A DNA stretch of 64,000 nucleotides from Hemibagrus wyckioides. Taxonomy: Eukaryota; Chordata; Actinopteri; Siluriformes; Bagridae. Position 1 is the first letter of the stretch. Each line of letters starts with the position of its first letter. The notes below the pieces were generated by a model. That model was not told where the DNA came from. It worked only from the letters and a program-made list of their open reading frames with translations, and searched no databases. The translations under genes were made by a program, and so were the position numbers. Location of the stretch: contig NC_080720.1 of NCBI RefSeq assembly GCF_019097595.1, forward strand, positions 29,668,352-29,732,351, written 5' to 3'. Below are positions 12,384 through 23,559 of the stretch, piece by piece.

Positions 12384-14119
12384 AAAAAGAAAGCTTCTGA
12401 TTATAAAGAGTGATTGCAGTCTGTTACTATAAGGCAGCATTGTGTATAATATCTATAACCATGAAATAATAGATATTAAATTCAGTCTTGGGTTAGCGTT
12501 GGGATTCCCATTACATCAATATGGAGGATGAAATAAAAGAGTATAAGCAGCATCATGAGATTATCTCTGAATTGGTCTTTATTCATCCTGTTTATTTAAT
12601 TCATCCATCCGTCTTCAGTGCTGCGTTCGGCTTATGTGGAGAAACAAAAAGAACATCTCCACGAGAGAGTGTGTTATGTTAGGAACACTCTTGTGAGTTA
12701 AAATAACTGATAATGAGTTTATAATGTATTAAAGTCCTAACTGATGTGTATTAAACTGTACGGTCAGTTTATATATCTATGCTGATTGATCTGAAGTGGG
12801 CACAAAGCCTTTATTATCGCCACACATGCATTACAGCAGTGGAATTCTTTTCTTCACATATCCCAGCTGAGGAAGTCAGGGTCAGAGCACAGGGGCAGCT
12901 ATGATACTTTCAAGGTTAAGGGCCTTGCTCAATTGACCAGAATTGGACTTTGGTGGTGCTGTGGCTTGAACATCGATCCTCCAATCAACAACCCAGAGCC
13001 TTAACCACTTGAGCCACCACTGCTCTTGTTTCATTGACTGTTGATAAGTCATCATTGCCCAAACTTGGAATACCTGATGTTCTTGAGAAGGAATTCCAGG
13101 GTCTTCGTGGGTTTTTTTGTAGTCAGAAGGCTTGTACTAAGTAACAAGTTGTAGTAGAAGACAGCATGATAGATGGAAGAGAGTTCATGTGTTTGTGTGT
13201 ATGTGTTAGGGACCGAGCAGGAGAGAGAGAGAGAGAGAGATGAACACTGAGATAGAAAGGGATCATACTTTCCATCACTCCACAGTTAGGTGTCCTTTAA
13301 TGTCGGAGCTGCAGTCAACAGCTGTGCAAACCACGGCACCCACCAGAGGCACCCACCACTTTCTCTCTGATCACTATACACACACACACACACACACACA
13401 CATCCCTGGCACTGTTGGCAAACAAATGCCTAGGGCGCAATACACACACCCACACACATACACTAAAACAGTAATCTTTCCCTCAGGCAAAACTAAACGC
13501 TTCCCTGTAGGCAGTGGGTCCAGTGATTAACTTCTGAAACTTTTCCAGCTTCAGCACTGCGGTGGGGTGTGGAATGGGGTGGGGGACGTGATGAGGGCTA
13601 TGAACAACGAAAAGTGAGGTTCAAGGTAAAATTGTTCCGGATCATTTATGTTCATATCCCACATTAACACTGGAGGATTCCTGACCGTCCGGATCGATCA
13701 ACGATAAAACAAGCCTCTAGTGTTCAGAGCCTAAGCTGACCTCGTCTATTTAATTTAAAGCGAAAAAAAAGAGGAAGCGAGGCTTGCGGTCACGCTTTCT
13801 GCTCCATCAGTAACTCTTCTATGCATCCGTTTCTCACCCCGAACCCCATCTGTTCTTCTAAAATAAGCGCCACCTGCTTCAGAGAAATTCTCCCCGAAAC
13901 TCTCTGGTAGTTTCACCTTCAGGGTGATGCGAGTGTTATATAAATAGTTAGTTTCCTCCTTGAGATAAGAGTTAAAGCTTTTCCTACTGCTTTCAGAAAA
14001 AATCTTAAAATCCAAACTAGCAAACAAATCATATGAATATCTGACTATTCGATCTGTACATGTTTCTAAATAGTAAATAAATAAGTATGTGATTGATGCG
14101 ATTTAATCTAAGTACTTAT

Positions 14120-14157
<38 letters not shown>

Positions 14158-17100
14158 TTTTCTCGTTAGTAATATTTGGCTGCATTGCTAACGAGGGCTA
14201 CGTGAACAGGCCGGACGAGGTGGTGGAGTATTGCGTCTTCAACCGGAACCAGAACGCCTGCAACTACGCAGTAGGCATGGGCACTCTGGCCTTCATCTGC
14301 TGCATGGCCTTCTTGGCACTGGATGTGTATTTCCCACAGATCAGCAGCGTGAAGGACCGCAAGAAGGCCGTACTCGCCGACGTCGGGGTGTCAGGTGAGA
14401 GCATCTCCTCGGAAGTTCATCTCCACGTGAAGCTGAAGCTACGGCACTGTGACGTGATCTGAAAGGAAAGGACATCAGAAATACTGGTGGTTATATTGTT
14501 AAAAAGTAAAGAATACTGCAATACTTTACCTAATTAAGTGACTTAACTATAAGGTATAGTTTTGTTGACTGTTTCACTTTTCCGTAAAGGTGATGGATAG
14601 CATTCATTACTGCACGTTTGTGGGATTTGTCCTGAATTTGTGCCGCTGTTAGTGGAGGATTAAGCTGTGCTGAAAGCAGAGGCGTGAAATATTGTGGCAG
14701 CATGCAGTAAACAGTAAAGAACAATGGTTCTTTACGAGCCTTTTGTGAGCCGTTACAAATGCGCACACACGCGCACACACACACAATATGGCAGTTTGAG
14801 CTTTACTGTTATCCATCACAGACACACACATTCTAGCACAGTTAAGGGTCAGTACAGAAGCTACACAATGTTCATTCTGTACATCCGAATATAGCTACCC
14901 ATTGTCTACTATGTACATCCATCTAAAGCTACACAATTTCTGTTTTGTAAATCCAAATATAGCTAATCAGTGTCCACTGTGTATTCCGATCTATAACTAC
15001 ACAATGTCCACTATGTACATCCAAATATAGCTACACAATGTCCACTGTGTACACTTATCTATAACTACACAATGTCCACTGTGTACACTTATCTATAACT
15101 ACACAATGTCCACTGTGTACACTTATCTATAACTACACAATGTCCACTGTGTACACTTATCTATAACTACACAATGTCCACTGTGTACACTTATCTATAA
15201 CTACACAATGTCCACTGTGTACACTTATCTATAACTACACAATGTCCACTGTGTACACTTATCTATAACTACACAATGTCCACTATGTCCACTTATCTAT
15301 AACTACACAATGTCCACTGTGTACAATTATCTATAACTACACAATGTCCACTATGTCTACTTATCTATAACTACACAATGTCCACTATGTCCACTTATCT
15401 ATAACTACACAATGTCCACTGTGTACACTTATCTATAACTACACAATGTCCACTGTGTACAATTATCTATAACTACACAATGTCCACTATGTCCACTTAT
15501 CTATAACTACACAATGTCCACTGTGTACAATTATCTATAACTACACAATGTCCACTATGTCTACTTATCTATAACTACACTATGTCCACCCATCTATAAC
15601 TATACAATGTCCACTATGTACACCCATCTATAACTACACAATGTCCACTAGGTACACCCATCTATAACTACACAATGTCCACTGTGTACAATTATCTATA
15701 ACTACACAATGTCCACTATGTCTACTTATCTATAACTACACTATGTCCACCCATCTATAACTATACAATGTCCACTATGTACACCCATCTATAACTATAC
15801 AATGTCCACTAGGTACACCCATCTATAACTACACAATGTCCACTATGTACATCCAAATATAGCTACACAGTGTCCACTATATACATCCAAGTATAGCTAC
15901 ACAATATCCATTGTGTACACCCATCTATAACTACACAATGTCAACTTTGTACATCCAAATATAACTACACTATGTACACCCATCTATAACTACACAATGT
16001 CCACTAGGTACACCCATCTATAACTACACAATGTCCACTATGTACATCCAAATATAGCTACACAGTGTCCACTATATACATCCAAGTATAGCTACACAAT
16101 ATCCATTGTGTACACCCATCTATAACTACACAATGTCAACTTTGTACATCCAAATATAACTACACTATGTACACCCATCTATAGCTACACAATGTCCACT
16201 GTGTACACCCATCTATAACTACACAATGTCCACAGGGTATACCCATATCTAACTACACAATATCCATTTTGTACATCCATAAACATCTACACACTGTCCA
16301 CTCTGTATATCCATCTATAGCTACACAATTCCTGCTTAGCACACCCCTGTACATCTAAACAATATCTACTAGGTACACCAATCTATAGCTAGACAATGTT
16401 CAATCTGTTTTAAAGACATTTTGTCTCTAATCTGTAAAAACGCTGCCTCTCTCTTTCAATTACTCCAGCGTTTTGGTCCTTCGTCTGGTTTGTTGGCTTC
16501 TGCTTCATGGCCAACCAGTGGCAGGTGGCAAAACCTGATGACAATCCGCTGAAGGAGGGTGCAGACGCCGCTCGCGCCGCCATCACCTTCTCCTTCTTCT
16601 CCATCTTCACCTGGGTCTGTACTTTTACTTACTTCTAAAAAAAAACCACAGCAAAAAGAAACACTACACACACTCCTGTTCATTGCGGACTTTAAGCTAG
16701 AGGTTTCCTGGAACTGTTGTGGAGCTGTTGTGGTCACTGTGTTTAGCACTAGCATTTGATCCTTTGCTCATTTGTTTTCTCCATTACTGTGTGTGTGTGT
16801 TTCAGGCAGCGCTTACATGGTTATCTTTGGAAAGGCTACACTCAGTGAAATTTGAAGAGGAATACCTCAAACTGTTTCCACCCCAGCCCCAACAGTCTTA
16901 TATCTAACACGCTAACATACTTGCCCAGGCTTACACACACACACACACACACACACGCCACTGGCAGCTAGACAAACATTTCCACAGCGCTGTGCACGCA
17001 ACGGTTGTTTATTATTGTTTGCTAGTTACTGTTGTTTGCTAGTTTACTAGCTTATCTGGTGACGGATAGAGTACAAATTAATTTTCAAAATGGATTTTAG

Positions 17101-19225
17101 CTAAGCTATAAACGAATTTCAGCTTAGCTAGGAAACGGTTAATAGTGTTGACCAAATAAAAGGCATTATATGTGAAGAATGCTGTAGCCTGTGCGTTCAG
17201 GCCCTCTAGTGGTCTGTGTAAAAATAGCGTTTATTAAAAAAAGAAGAGGGAAAAAACAAAGGTTATGAATCATTTAGGAATTATTTTGGTCTTTCATTTA
17301 ATTTCTGAGTGTGGGGATTAAAATTTGAAGACATGCTGTGCATTCAAGCTGGTATTTACGAGTTGGGAAGTCGTAATTACGACATAATTCACTTTGGCTT
17401 AAAACAAGATGGCGGTGTACCTTCTAATAATTGTCACGATATGTACTGCACATGTGCGGAAAGTCAGGTTTGCCACCAATATAACATTATATTATTAGTA
17501 GTATTATAACAACAGTATTATAAATAATCTGCCGTATAAATAAACTGCCTTAAATCGTTTCGTCATACTTCAGATAAGACTCATTTCCACACGTGCAGTA
17601 CAAATCGTGTTTCCAGTACGGATCGAGTAGTGACAATAGTTAACTAAAAAATGCAGATAGTAGAAAATAAAGACTAAATAATCGCATCAGGTGTCTTGAT
17701 TACTTACTCTCACATGTTGTCTTTTTGTATTCTAAATTAATTTGAAAAAAATAAAGTAAACGACAAATTTACATTTGCGTCCATATTTTCTCACAGACAC
17801 GCCCCCAAATCGGAACGTAAGTAATTACTCAGAATTACAGCTTGTGGTGTCGTTCGTGTAAACAAAAAGTGTAATCATTTTATAAGGTTACCGGTTACAG
17901 TGTTGCCAGATTGGACTGAAGATTTCCTGCCCAATTACAGCTTAAAACCCACCCAAAAAATATTTTTAAACAAATAACAGCTCAAAATGCATACTGTGAT
18001 AATTAATACAATAACAAACAGAAAACCCAAAGCAAATGGGTTAGTGCAAAGGGCACACACATGGGTCGCTCTCCCATCTTTTCGGTAGGACTTTCTATAT
18101 TTACCGCATTTTGGCATGATGATGATAAAAACCCTTACAGCTTTGCTAATAACTTTGTGATATCAGCTTAATGAGTATAAAGATCTGCCAATCAGGATTG
18201 AAGTCTGACTGGACAGGACTCTGCTGAACCCTATTGGCTAAACTGAACCATATAATTAAAATATCAACATTACATATTACACTTTATTGTAAAGTTTGTT
18301 TGAATGGAAAATTAATAAAATATCATGTTTATAGTCAAAAATAAAAACCCGCCAGTTGCATCAAAAACCATCCCAAATTTTATCAATCTGGCAACACTGA
18401 CCGGTTATGCTGTATTTAATCTCCTAACAGGTACAGATGTTTTTCTGACCTAACTGCATTTTCATGAATGTATAATTTATTATTATTTTTTATTATTTTT
18501 TTTGTAAATGCTCCTGCTAATGATTTGAGGAATGAATGTGTGTATTCCAGTTTGAGGCTCCATGAAAGCAATTTAACCAGGTTTTGTAAACTAAATCTTT
18601 TTTTTTTATTTTTATTTATTTTTTTTATCATTTGTGGTTGAAATGAATTCAGTACGTACCTGCAGTATAAATACACAACTAAGGCTTGCATAATGACCTC
18701 TTCACGTTGTACTGCACTAATTGTTACGCTGTAGTAATGACACTCACTTTTCTGTGTCTCTCCCTCTCACATCCTTACACTAATCCCTCTATCCTTCCTG
18801 CTTTTACTTACTCCACTTTTGCTACCATTTTCTTTTCATGGATCGTGGGTTTAAATCATACGTAATGAAATAAACCGGATTCCATGGTTTTATTTTTTTT
18901 ATCAATATTATAAACTCACTCACTTTTTTTTGTTTGCATACACCCTGTTTTGCTTTTCCATTTTCCATTCCCCTTTCCAATCCGAATCCCCTGTGGCCAG
19001 GCAGGTCAGTCTTTCCTGGCTTTCCAGCGCTTCAAGTTAGGGGCGGATTCGGCCCTGTTCTCGCAGGACTACACCGACCCGAGCCAGGATGCCGCCGCCG
19101 CTCCATACAGCGCCTTCACCAGCGGCGACGAGCCCGAGAGCCCTGGGGGAACAGGCTCATACCAGCAACCCAACGGAGAAGGGATGTACGATGGGTCTGC
19201 AGGATACCAGCGTCAGGATTACTAA
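4057..19225 (+). CDS. syngr1: syngr1, synaptogyrin-1 (long isoform; alternative short last exon)
   Basis: Exons 4057-4155, 14157-14394, 16469-16614, then either 19001-19225 (long, 235 aa) or 16806-16907 (short, 194 aa). Synaptogyrin is a four-pass MARVEL protein of synaptic vesicles. Membrane spans: around VLRMVSWLFSLVIFG (junction of exons 1-2); GTLAFICCMAFLALDVYF (exon 2); FWSFVWFVGFCFMANQW (start of exon 3); AITFSFFSIFTW running into the last exon. The long form has a cytosolic Tyr/Gln-rich tail (FSQDYTDPSQD ... QRQDY), as in the long mammalian isoform. The short form ends in FEEEYLKLFPP, resembling mammalian isoform 1b. All splice phases agree. Lengths fit the human isoforms (about 233 and 191). 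Which teleost paralogue (a or b) is unresolved. Confidence 0.92.
4156..6883 (+). other. syngr1 intron 1, first part
   Basis: AT-rich intronic sequence with no exon, RNA gene or clear transposon recognised. Short open frames near 4942-5238 and 5630-5878 have no recognisable product. Confidence 0.7.
6884..7077 (+). mobile_element. Tc1-like element, solo 3' end
   Basis: Carries the transposase 3' end of a family also seen at 29548-30083, 42612-43053 and 55305-56308: CCACGGAGGCCCCACCTTG, the AGGATCTGCTGCTAAC tract, AAGGGGGACCAACACAAT and the terminal repeat CATAATGTTATGCCTGATCG plus GTGTA. The 5' part is missing. This piece includes about 190 bp absent from the larger copy at 55305. Confidence 0.75.
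7595..7830. repeat. Teleost interspersed repeat fragment
   Basis: Recognised by GACAGGATGCCAACCCATCA, CACACATCCATTCACACATT, ATGTCTTTGGATTCGGGAGG and CACGCAGGACGGGTGCAGAA. This landmark series is typical of an abundant fish repeat. No coding capacity. Confidence 0.6.
7860..8209 (+). mobile_element. LINE ORF2 3'-end fragment
   Basis: Translation ends in SVLAPRWWNKLP and, after a frameshift, AESLPVFKLRQNTYVF then stop. This is the usual C-terminal signature of non-LTR retrotransposon ORF2 proteins (APRLWNSLP ... SL..FK..LKTHLF type). 5'-truncated and frame-broken. The clade is not assigned. Confidence 0.7.
8420..8606. repeat. (CCTT)n composite microsatellite
   Basis: CTTC tetramers broken by TTTTCTCCTTCC, CATTTTC and CTCACTTTC interruptions. 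The long open frames on both strands (Leu-Pro-Ser and Lys-Glu-Gly-Arg repeats) are artefacts. Confidence 0.95.
8990..9022. repeat. (AC)n microsatellite
   Basis: About 16 AC dinucleotides in syngr1 intron 1, about 40 bp before the perfect X-box. Confidence 0.95.
9063..9076. promoter_or_regulatory. Perfect consensus RFX X-box in syngr1 intron 1
   Basis: GTTGCCATGGCAAC is a 14-base perfect palindrome identical to the textbook X-box. It lies in GC-richer unique sequence (9040-9180), unlike the surrounding AT-rich intron, which suggests an intronic enhancer or alternative promoter. The function is inferred only from the motif. Confidence 0.7.
9077..10642 (+). other. syngr1 intron 1, middle part
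   Basis: Unique intronic sequence with a short (GA)n run at about 9228-9247. No exon recognised. Confidence 0.65.
10643..11150. repeat. Interspersed repeat, copy B (about 500 bp)
   Basis: Same ordered landmarks as 1941-2412: ATTCAATTCAATTGAATTTT, 'tagcgctattaacaataaac', CAAAGCAGCTTTACAGAACA, 'caagcctgaggcgactgtga', 'ttaattaagaggttgtggtc', 'gagctggtccatctctgg'. It extends past the end of copy A with a second 'gatctctagatgcctcagga' segment. Confidence 0.85.
11611..11640. repeat. (CA)n microsatellite
   Basis: About 15 CA units in syngr1 intron 1. Confidence 0.95.
11767..12235. repeat. GGAA-rich minisatellite (about 470 bp)
   Basis: Runs of AAGG tetramers separated by a recurring AAATGAAGGTGAGG block, with some AATTAAGG variants. 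It resembles the reverse complement of the CTTC arrays at 8420 and 60010 in composition, but the constant block differs. The 226-residue minus-strand open frame (Phe-Leu-Pro-Ser repeats) is a by-product. Confidence 0.95.
12336..12386. repeat. (GAAA)n microsatellite
   Basis: About 12 GAAA units just after the GGAA minisatellite. Confidence 0.95.
12790..13026. repeat. Short interspersed repeat of common teleost type
   Basis: Landmarks: GCACAAAGCCTTTATTATCG, 'cagtggaattcttttcttc', 'gggccttgctcaattgacc', and a 'ccttaaccacttgagccacc' tail. The end tail resembles that of the repeat at 1350-1545. Confidence 0.55.
13379..13402. repeat. (CA)n microsatellite
   Basis: About 12 CA units in syngr1 intron 1. 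Confidence 0.95.
14128..14156 (+). repeat. (TC)n pyrimidine tract at the syngr1 exon 2 acceptor
   Basis: A pure TC dinucleotide run ending directly in the CAG acceptor at 14154-14156. It serves as the polypyrimidine tract and is prone to length change. Confidence 0.9.
14157..14394 (+). CDS. syngr1: syngr1 coding exon 2
   Basis: 79 codons plus one base: LFSLVIFGCIANEGYVNRPD, the lumenal loop with VFNRNQNACNYAVGMG, the second membrane span and the cytosolic SSVKDRKKAVLADVGVS. Donor TCAG|GTGAGA. The NRPD and NACNY motifs are typical of synaptogyrins. Confidence 0.93.
14850..16400. repeat. 34-bp minisatellite array A in syngr1 intron 2
   Basis: About 45 tandem copies of a 34-bp unit made of TATCTATAACTACACAATG followed by TCCACTGTGTACACT. 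The centre (about 15050-15290) is nearly uniform. The edges decay into variants such as CATCCAAATATAGC. A longer duplicated block (about 15830-15990 against 16010-16170) shows higher-order duplication. The unit is related to the array at 43835-46280. Confidence 0.97.
16469..16614 (+). CDS. syngr1: syngr1 coding exon 3
   Basis: Acceptor CTCCAG. Encodes the third membrane span (FWSFVWFVGFCFMANQW), a loop VAKPDDNPLKEGADAAR and the start of the fourth span (AITFSFFSIFTW). The donor is weak (TGG|GTCTGT), and it is the one that must choose between two last exons. Confidence 0.92.
16806..16907 (+). CDS. syngr1: syngr1 alternative last exon, short isoform
   Basis: Acceptor TTTCAG after a (GT)n-containing tract. 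Joins in phase to exon 3 and encodes AALTWLSLERLHSVKF, EEEYLKLFPPQPQQSYI, then TAA. The EEEY.LFP end resembles the short mammalian isoform. AATAAA at 17155 follows within 250 bp, so this is a full terminal exon. Confidence 0.8.
   Translation, partial: AALTWLSLERLHSVKFEEEYLKLFPPQPQQSYI
17155..17160 (+). other. Candidate poly(A) signal for the short syngr1 isoform
   Basis: AATAAA about 250 bp after the TAA of the short last exon, in unique sequence before the next repeats. Confidence 0.55.
17431..17637. mobile_element. Palindromic MITE, copy 1
   Basis: Left arm CACGATATGTACTGCACATG. The right arm is inverted: CACGTGCAGTACAAATCGTG, followed by CGGATCGAGTAGTGACAATA. The same arms, in the order CACTACTCGATCCG then CACGATTTGTACTGCGCATG, occur at 21195-21345. 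A short non-coding inverted-repeat element; superfamily not assigned. Confidence 0.65.
17898..18399 (-). mobile_element. Non-autonomous hAT element, 502 bp, with 8-bp target duplication
   Basis: Terminal inverted repeats CAGTGTTGCCAGATTG (17898) and CAATCTGGCAACACTG (ending 18399). Both ends are flanked by the same 8 bp, ACCGGTTA (17890-17897 and 18400-18407). Eight-base duplications and CA..TG ends are hAT hallmarks. On the minus strand near 18117 an ATG opens MPKCGKYRKSYRKDG, plausibly the start of a hAT transposase whose remainder has been deleted. It lies in the interval between the two alternative syngr1 last exons. Confidence 0.88.
19001..19225 (+). CDS. syngr1: syngr1 last exon, long isoform
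   Basis: Acceptor GGCCAG. Encodes 74 residues from AGQSFLAFQRFKLGADSALF through FSQDYTDPSQD, an Ala/Ser/Pro-rich part, SYQQPNGEG and YQRQDY, then TAA. It completes the fourth membrane span and supplies the cytosolic tail. GC-rich against its flanks, as expected for coding DNA. Confidence 0.93.
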   Translation, partial: AGQSFLAFQRFKLGADSALFSQDYTDPSQDAAAAPYSAFTSGDEPESPGGTGSYQQPNGEGMYDGSAGYQRQDY

Positions 19226-21194
19226 CTACATGGAGGAAAGGCAGGAAGTGGAGCTGTGTTAGTTCTACAGCACAGTGGCATGGAGTTTTGTAAGGGTTTT
19301 TTCACACCTGGCTCGTTTGGAACGTTTGTTTCATAAAACATGGCACGTTTTTTTCCCTTGGTTCGGTTCGTTTAGCATTATATCAACACGGCAATCTTGG
19401 TGGACAAAAATGGACATCCAATACACCAACCTGTATAGCAGTTCATGATGGGAAGTGTGTTATAGCATGTTTGTTTAGCTAAACAGACCTAATAGCTAGC
19501 AACATGAATTAGGGGTTAATGTGTCAGGTGGAGCTTGCTTAAACTGCTAAATTCAACTAGACACAGTGAGGTCACAGAGAAACTGACCCTCCTTCTTGAT
19601 GGATGAGTGCTACGAGCAGAACCCCTAGAACATAAACAGATATATTCTGGCCAATGAGAGGGCAGTTTACTCACATGCGATTTACATAAACACATTGTGG
19701 TATGCTGTACCACATTGCCGTGTAAAATCGAACCGAGCCAAGGCGAGAATGCAAGATAGATAGGTAACAACCAGTTTCAGAACAAAGCACAGGTCTGAAA
19801 ACACCCTAAGAGACGTTTCCAGCCAACATCATGAATTTGACAAGTTCTGAATGTTTTCAGCCGTCTAGACAGTTTTATTTAACTCTTTTTTTCCTCATCA
19901 TTATGAGTGTTGGCCTTTATTTAGATTTGAAAGAAGGAGTGATGGAGAAAAAGCAAGGACTGAGGTTTGCCTTTAAAGAGGTATACAGTACGCGATTATA
20001 CCAGTTTGCCTTGAACCTTCATTTTATCCAGCGTGTTGTCTGAGTAATCCAAACCTTCTTGTTGAGGGTTCTGAAAATAGACATATTATATTCAGCCAAT
20101 AAGCAAGCACAGCAACGGAGGCAATGCTGAACAAATTACACTATTAATCCGGATATTACACTGGAGAACGGACAAAATGACTACAGCGTTACCTGGTTTA
20201 TTCTGGAGACAGGCATTGTACTAGCAGCAATGTTTAACAAGTACCTGTCTTATTGTGTAGCGTTTAAACCAAAAACAAACCATTGCATTTGGGTCACCAT
20301 TCTTAATCTTTTAACCCAGAAGTCCTCCAGCCAGTGGATTTGCAGTTGATTCACTAGTCGGTTTTGCTTAAGCTGAAACTAGCAGAAGCTAGACTGAATA
20401 TCTGGTGCTAAACACAGCACTGCTGTTGGCTAACTAGCAAGCCGAACATTATCAAGTATCCTAGCAGAATGTTCATTTTTTCCCCCCTTTTAGCATTTTA
20501 ATTATTTTGAACAGCACAAATTATAACACAGACAAGTAAAGAAGCTTGCTAACAGTTTGAGATTTTCAGTAATTCAATATAAGGGCAGCGATCATCCAAT
20601 ACATTTGTCAAGCTAGGAAGCTGCCTTCTAATTGGAAAGTGTGATATAAATAAAAAAATTAAAAAAAGGGAGGGACTCCTATCGTTTTGTAGCCTTTTAA
20701 TACAGTACCCATGTGTTGATGAGTGTCTGATTTGTACTGGAAACGAATACACATGAAAAACAAACAAACAAACAAACAAACAAAACACTGCCGCTAACGC
20801 CCGTGATCACAGCGCCTCCTAGTGCTCGCGTCAAACGTTCAAATGAGCTGCGTTTATTTTCCATTTCAGAATGAATTAATTATAAATCTCAGTGTGATGA
20901 TGGGAAATGAAGCTGTAAACGGTAGCGGAATGGAGAACAGCTCTCTTGTTTTATTTATTTCCGCCTATAACATGCCCTTGTCGACTTCACTTCATGACTT
21001 CCACATGCGTGTCGGCTACGTGGCGCGATCCCCAGTTTTTTGGTCGTGTCGTGCTGCTATTAGTTAGCCGTTTTCTTCCCCAGCACACGATAACGTTTGC
21101 TAACTATGGCAGCTTGCATGCTAATTAAATAGCTTGCGGAAATCTCTCTGTATGTTGTATAGTTGGAGTAAACATGGCTACGTTTCGGTGCGTG

Positions 21195-21345
21195 CCACTG
21201 TCACTACTCGATCCGAACCGGAGACACGATTTGTACTGCGCATGTGCGAAATTGCGGCCACACATTATTAGTTGATTATAATAACAGTAGTGTCACTATT
21301 TCGCGCATGCGCAGAACAAAATCACATGTGCGGTACAAATCGTGT
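21195..21345. mobile_element. Palindromic MITE, copy 2
   Basis: Left CACTACTCGATCCG and CACGATTTGTACTGCGCATG; right arm inverted as ACATGTGCGGTACAAATCGT. The centre carries CGCGCATGCGCAG, a near-perfect NRF1 palindrome. Partner of 17431-17637. Confidence 0.65.
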
Positions 21346-22031
21346 TTATTTATAAAAAAAAAAAAATAAAACAATAAATGCACGTCAGCGCCTAATACCA
21401 TAGAAAGATCACCACAGAAATCCCTGTCAGAGGTTTCTAGAAAATAATAAGGTGATAATGTATCTCATAGTGTCTCACAAGTCTCTGTACATAGATGGAA
21501 ATGAACACTTTTTAGCCAAATGACTTTAAATCATTTTCATACATAGTTTATATACTGTATATTATAAATATTTTTGTCAGAAAGCCATTAAGAATTTTTT
21601 TGAGGAAAGAATAATTATTGTCATGGCTGGATCGGGAAGCTGTAGCTGTTGAGTTTCTTCATGAGCAAGGGTCGACGACTGTGTGTGTGTGTGTGTGTGT
21701 GTTCACAAAGAAATGGCGATCATTTAGAGATTTTGTAAATAAAGTTACATTTTGCTAAAAAGTGTGTGTACAGAACATTTTGGGACATCTTGCGTTCGAA
21801 CGAATGCATTATTATCAACTTTCTGGCCAATCAGAATCGAGAATTCTTTGGGATAAATCACTTTACATTGCAGTGGATATGTGTGGCTTGGGAAAATAAT
21901 ATAATTACATAACGTGGGCTTATTTAAAAGATATTTCTAAGATGTTTTGTCCACCAAGTGTGTCTTCTCATCTAGCGTCTGAGCCTGGTAGCCCCGCCCC
22001 CTTTCCTAAATAATCACCATTCCTCACTTCG

Positions 22032-22032
<1 letters not shown>

Positions 22033-22077
<45 letters not shown>
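22033..22077. repeat. (ATT)n microsatellite
   Basis: About 15 ATT units between syngr1 and tab1. Confidence 0.95.
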
Positions 22078-22790
22078 TTCATATTTGAATAACTGTCTCA
22101 TCCGGGTACTTGAAGTGCACTTGTTCTCGTTTGAATATTATTAGAACATAATACAGTAAAAGGTTTTTATCGACAATTCGTCTTGCAGACAGTAGAGGGC
22201 GCCAAAATGCGCGTTTCTATTAAGGGTTATTTCATTTATTTCATAAATAGCTTAAGATGTTTTTTTCTGAATAAGAAGAAGTCGACAAGGGCATGTTAAC
22301 ACTGTGCTAGAACACAATGTTAAGCTGTAGTCATGTTTAAAAGACTCAATTGCTCACTAGTAACACCTTTTACGACGGTAGCATCAACATCTGGAGGTTG
22401 GCATCTCAACATCCACCCTGCTTTCGTACTCAGATTCTTCTCCAGCATCGGTCATCTCTGCTTTAACAAAAGAAACTCATAGTAACACAGACATATGTGA
22501 ATAGTCATGGCTGTACAAATGAAAAGTTATTTACCAAAATCCATCCATATTTTTCTGTGCTGGTGGAGCTTATTTTTCAATATGATGATGGTTAAATTAT
22601 TGTTTTTTTCAGACAATATTTTTTGCTTAATGTGTCTGAAGGAACTGACTCTTTACTCCAATGTCATTTCATATAACAGTATATATGTAAATCTGTAATT
22701 GAATATAAAACTTTATTTTAAAAAAACATTTAAGATGTGAAAAGTATACACAACTCTGGTGTCCTTCATGCTCCTGTATTTACGTGACCA

Positions 22791-22792
<2 letters not shown>

Positions 22793-22827
<35 letters not shown>

Positions 22828-22841
22828 GTGTGTGTGTGTGT
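22793..22841. repeat. (TC)n(TG)n compound microsatellite
   Basis: TC run followed by a TG run, upstream of tab1. Confidence 0.95.
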
Positions 22842-23326
22842 ACTGAACATGTTTTTTTTTCTGAATAAAAAATAAAATATGGTTTTATTTTGGAATATTA
22901 CATATTAAAACGAATCAATATAAAACAGTTGGCAGATGAAACTATATAGCTCCGTAAAATTGTGTGACCTTCTCTGTGTTATTCTAGATAGCTACAGAAA
23001 AAAAAAAAAAAAGGAAAACGAGTCTATTAAGTGCTACTGTTTTTGATGTAATGGATTTTATGTATATTTAAAACACAATAAAGAAATGTATAACCAAAAT
23101 ATCTTCTAAAGGACAGTCTTATTTATTCTATTTATGATGAACCATGAACATCTACACTTGTTTGTATTATCTACAAATATGCAGAAAGAAAAGCAAGAGG
23201 CAAAAATATGAATTAATATCAGGATCTGCAATATTATTGTCACACTATTATGGTCTGATATGACTGTCTAATATTTTCTGTGCAGGTTCTGTCATTTGGA
23301 TTGATTGAGCTCAGGTCAGTCAGAGA

Positions 23327-23357
<31 letters not shown>

Positions 23358-23559
23358 CATGGATGGTGCAATAGCCTCGCATAACACCCAGGGTGTAGTC
23401 CCGGCTCGTGCCCACTGTTTCCGGAATAGGCTCATGATTTACTGCCACCCTGACCGCGATAAACTGCTTGCTGTCTATCTAACTGGAAGTCATTATTATC
23501 TATCATGATCAGTCTCAGGTCAGCATCAAGTTTATTTCCGACTTTATTCTCGAAATCTT

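Larger units (their letters stand above)
19226..23082 (+). other. syngr1 long-isoform 3' UTR and intergenic sequence to tab1
   Basis: No coding exon seen. Candidate poly(A) signals include AATAAA near 21738 and 23077-23082; the latter would give a UTR of about 3.8 kb. Contents: a CAAA run (about 20758-20783), a palindromic MITE (21195), a TG run (21682-21701), an ATT run (22033-22077) and a TC/TG run (22793-22841). Confidence 0.5.
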
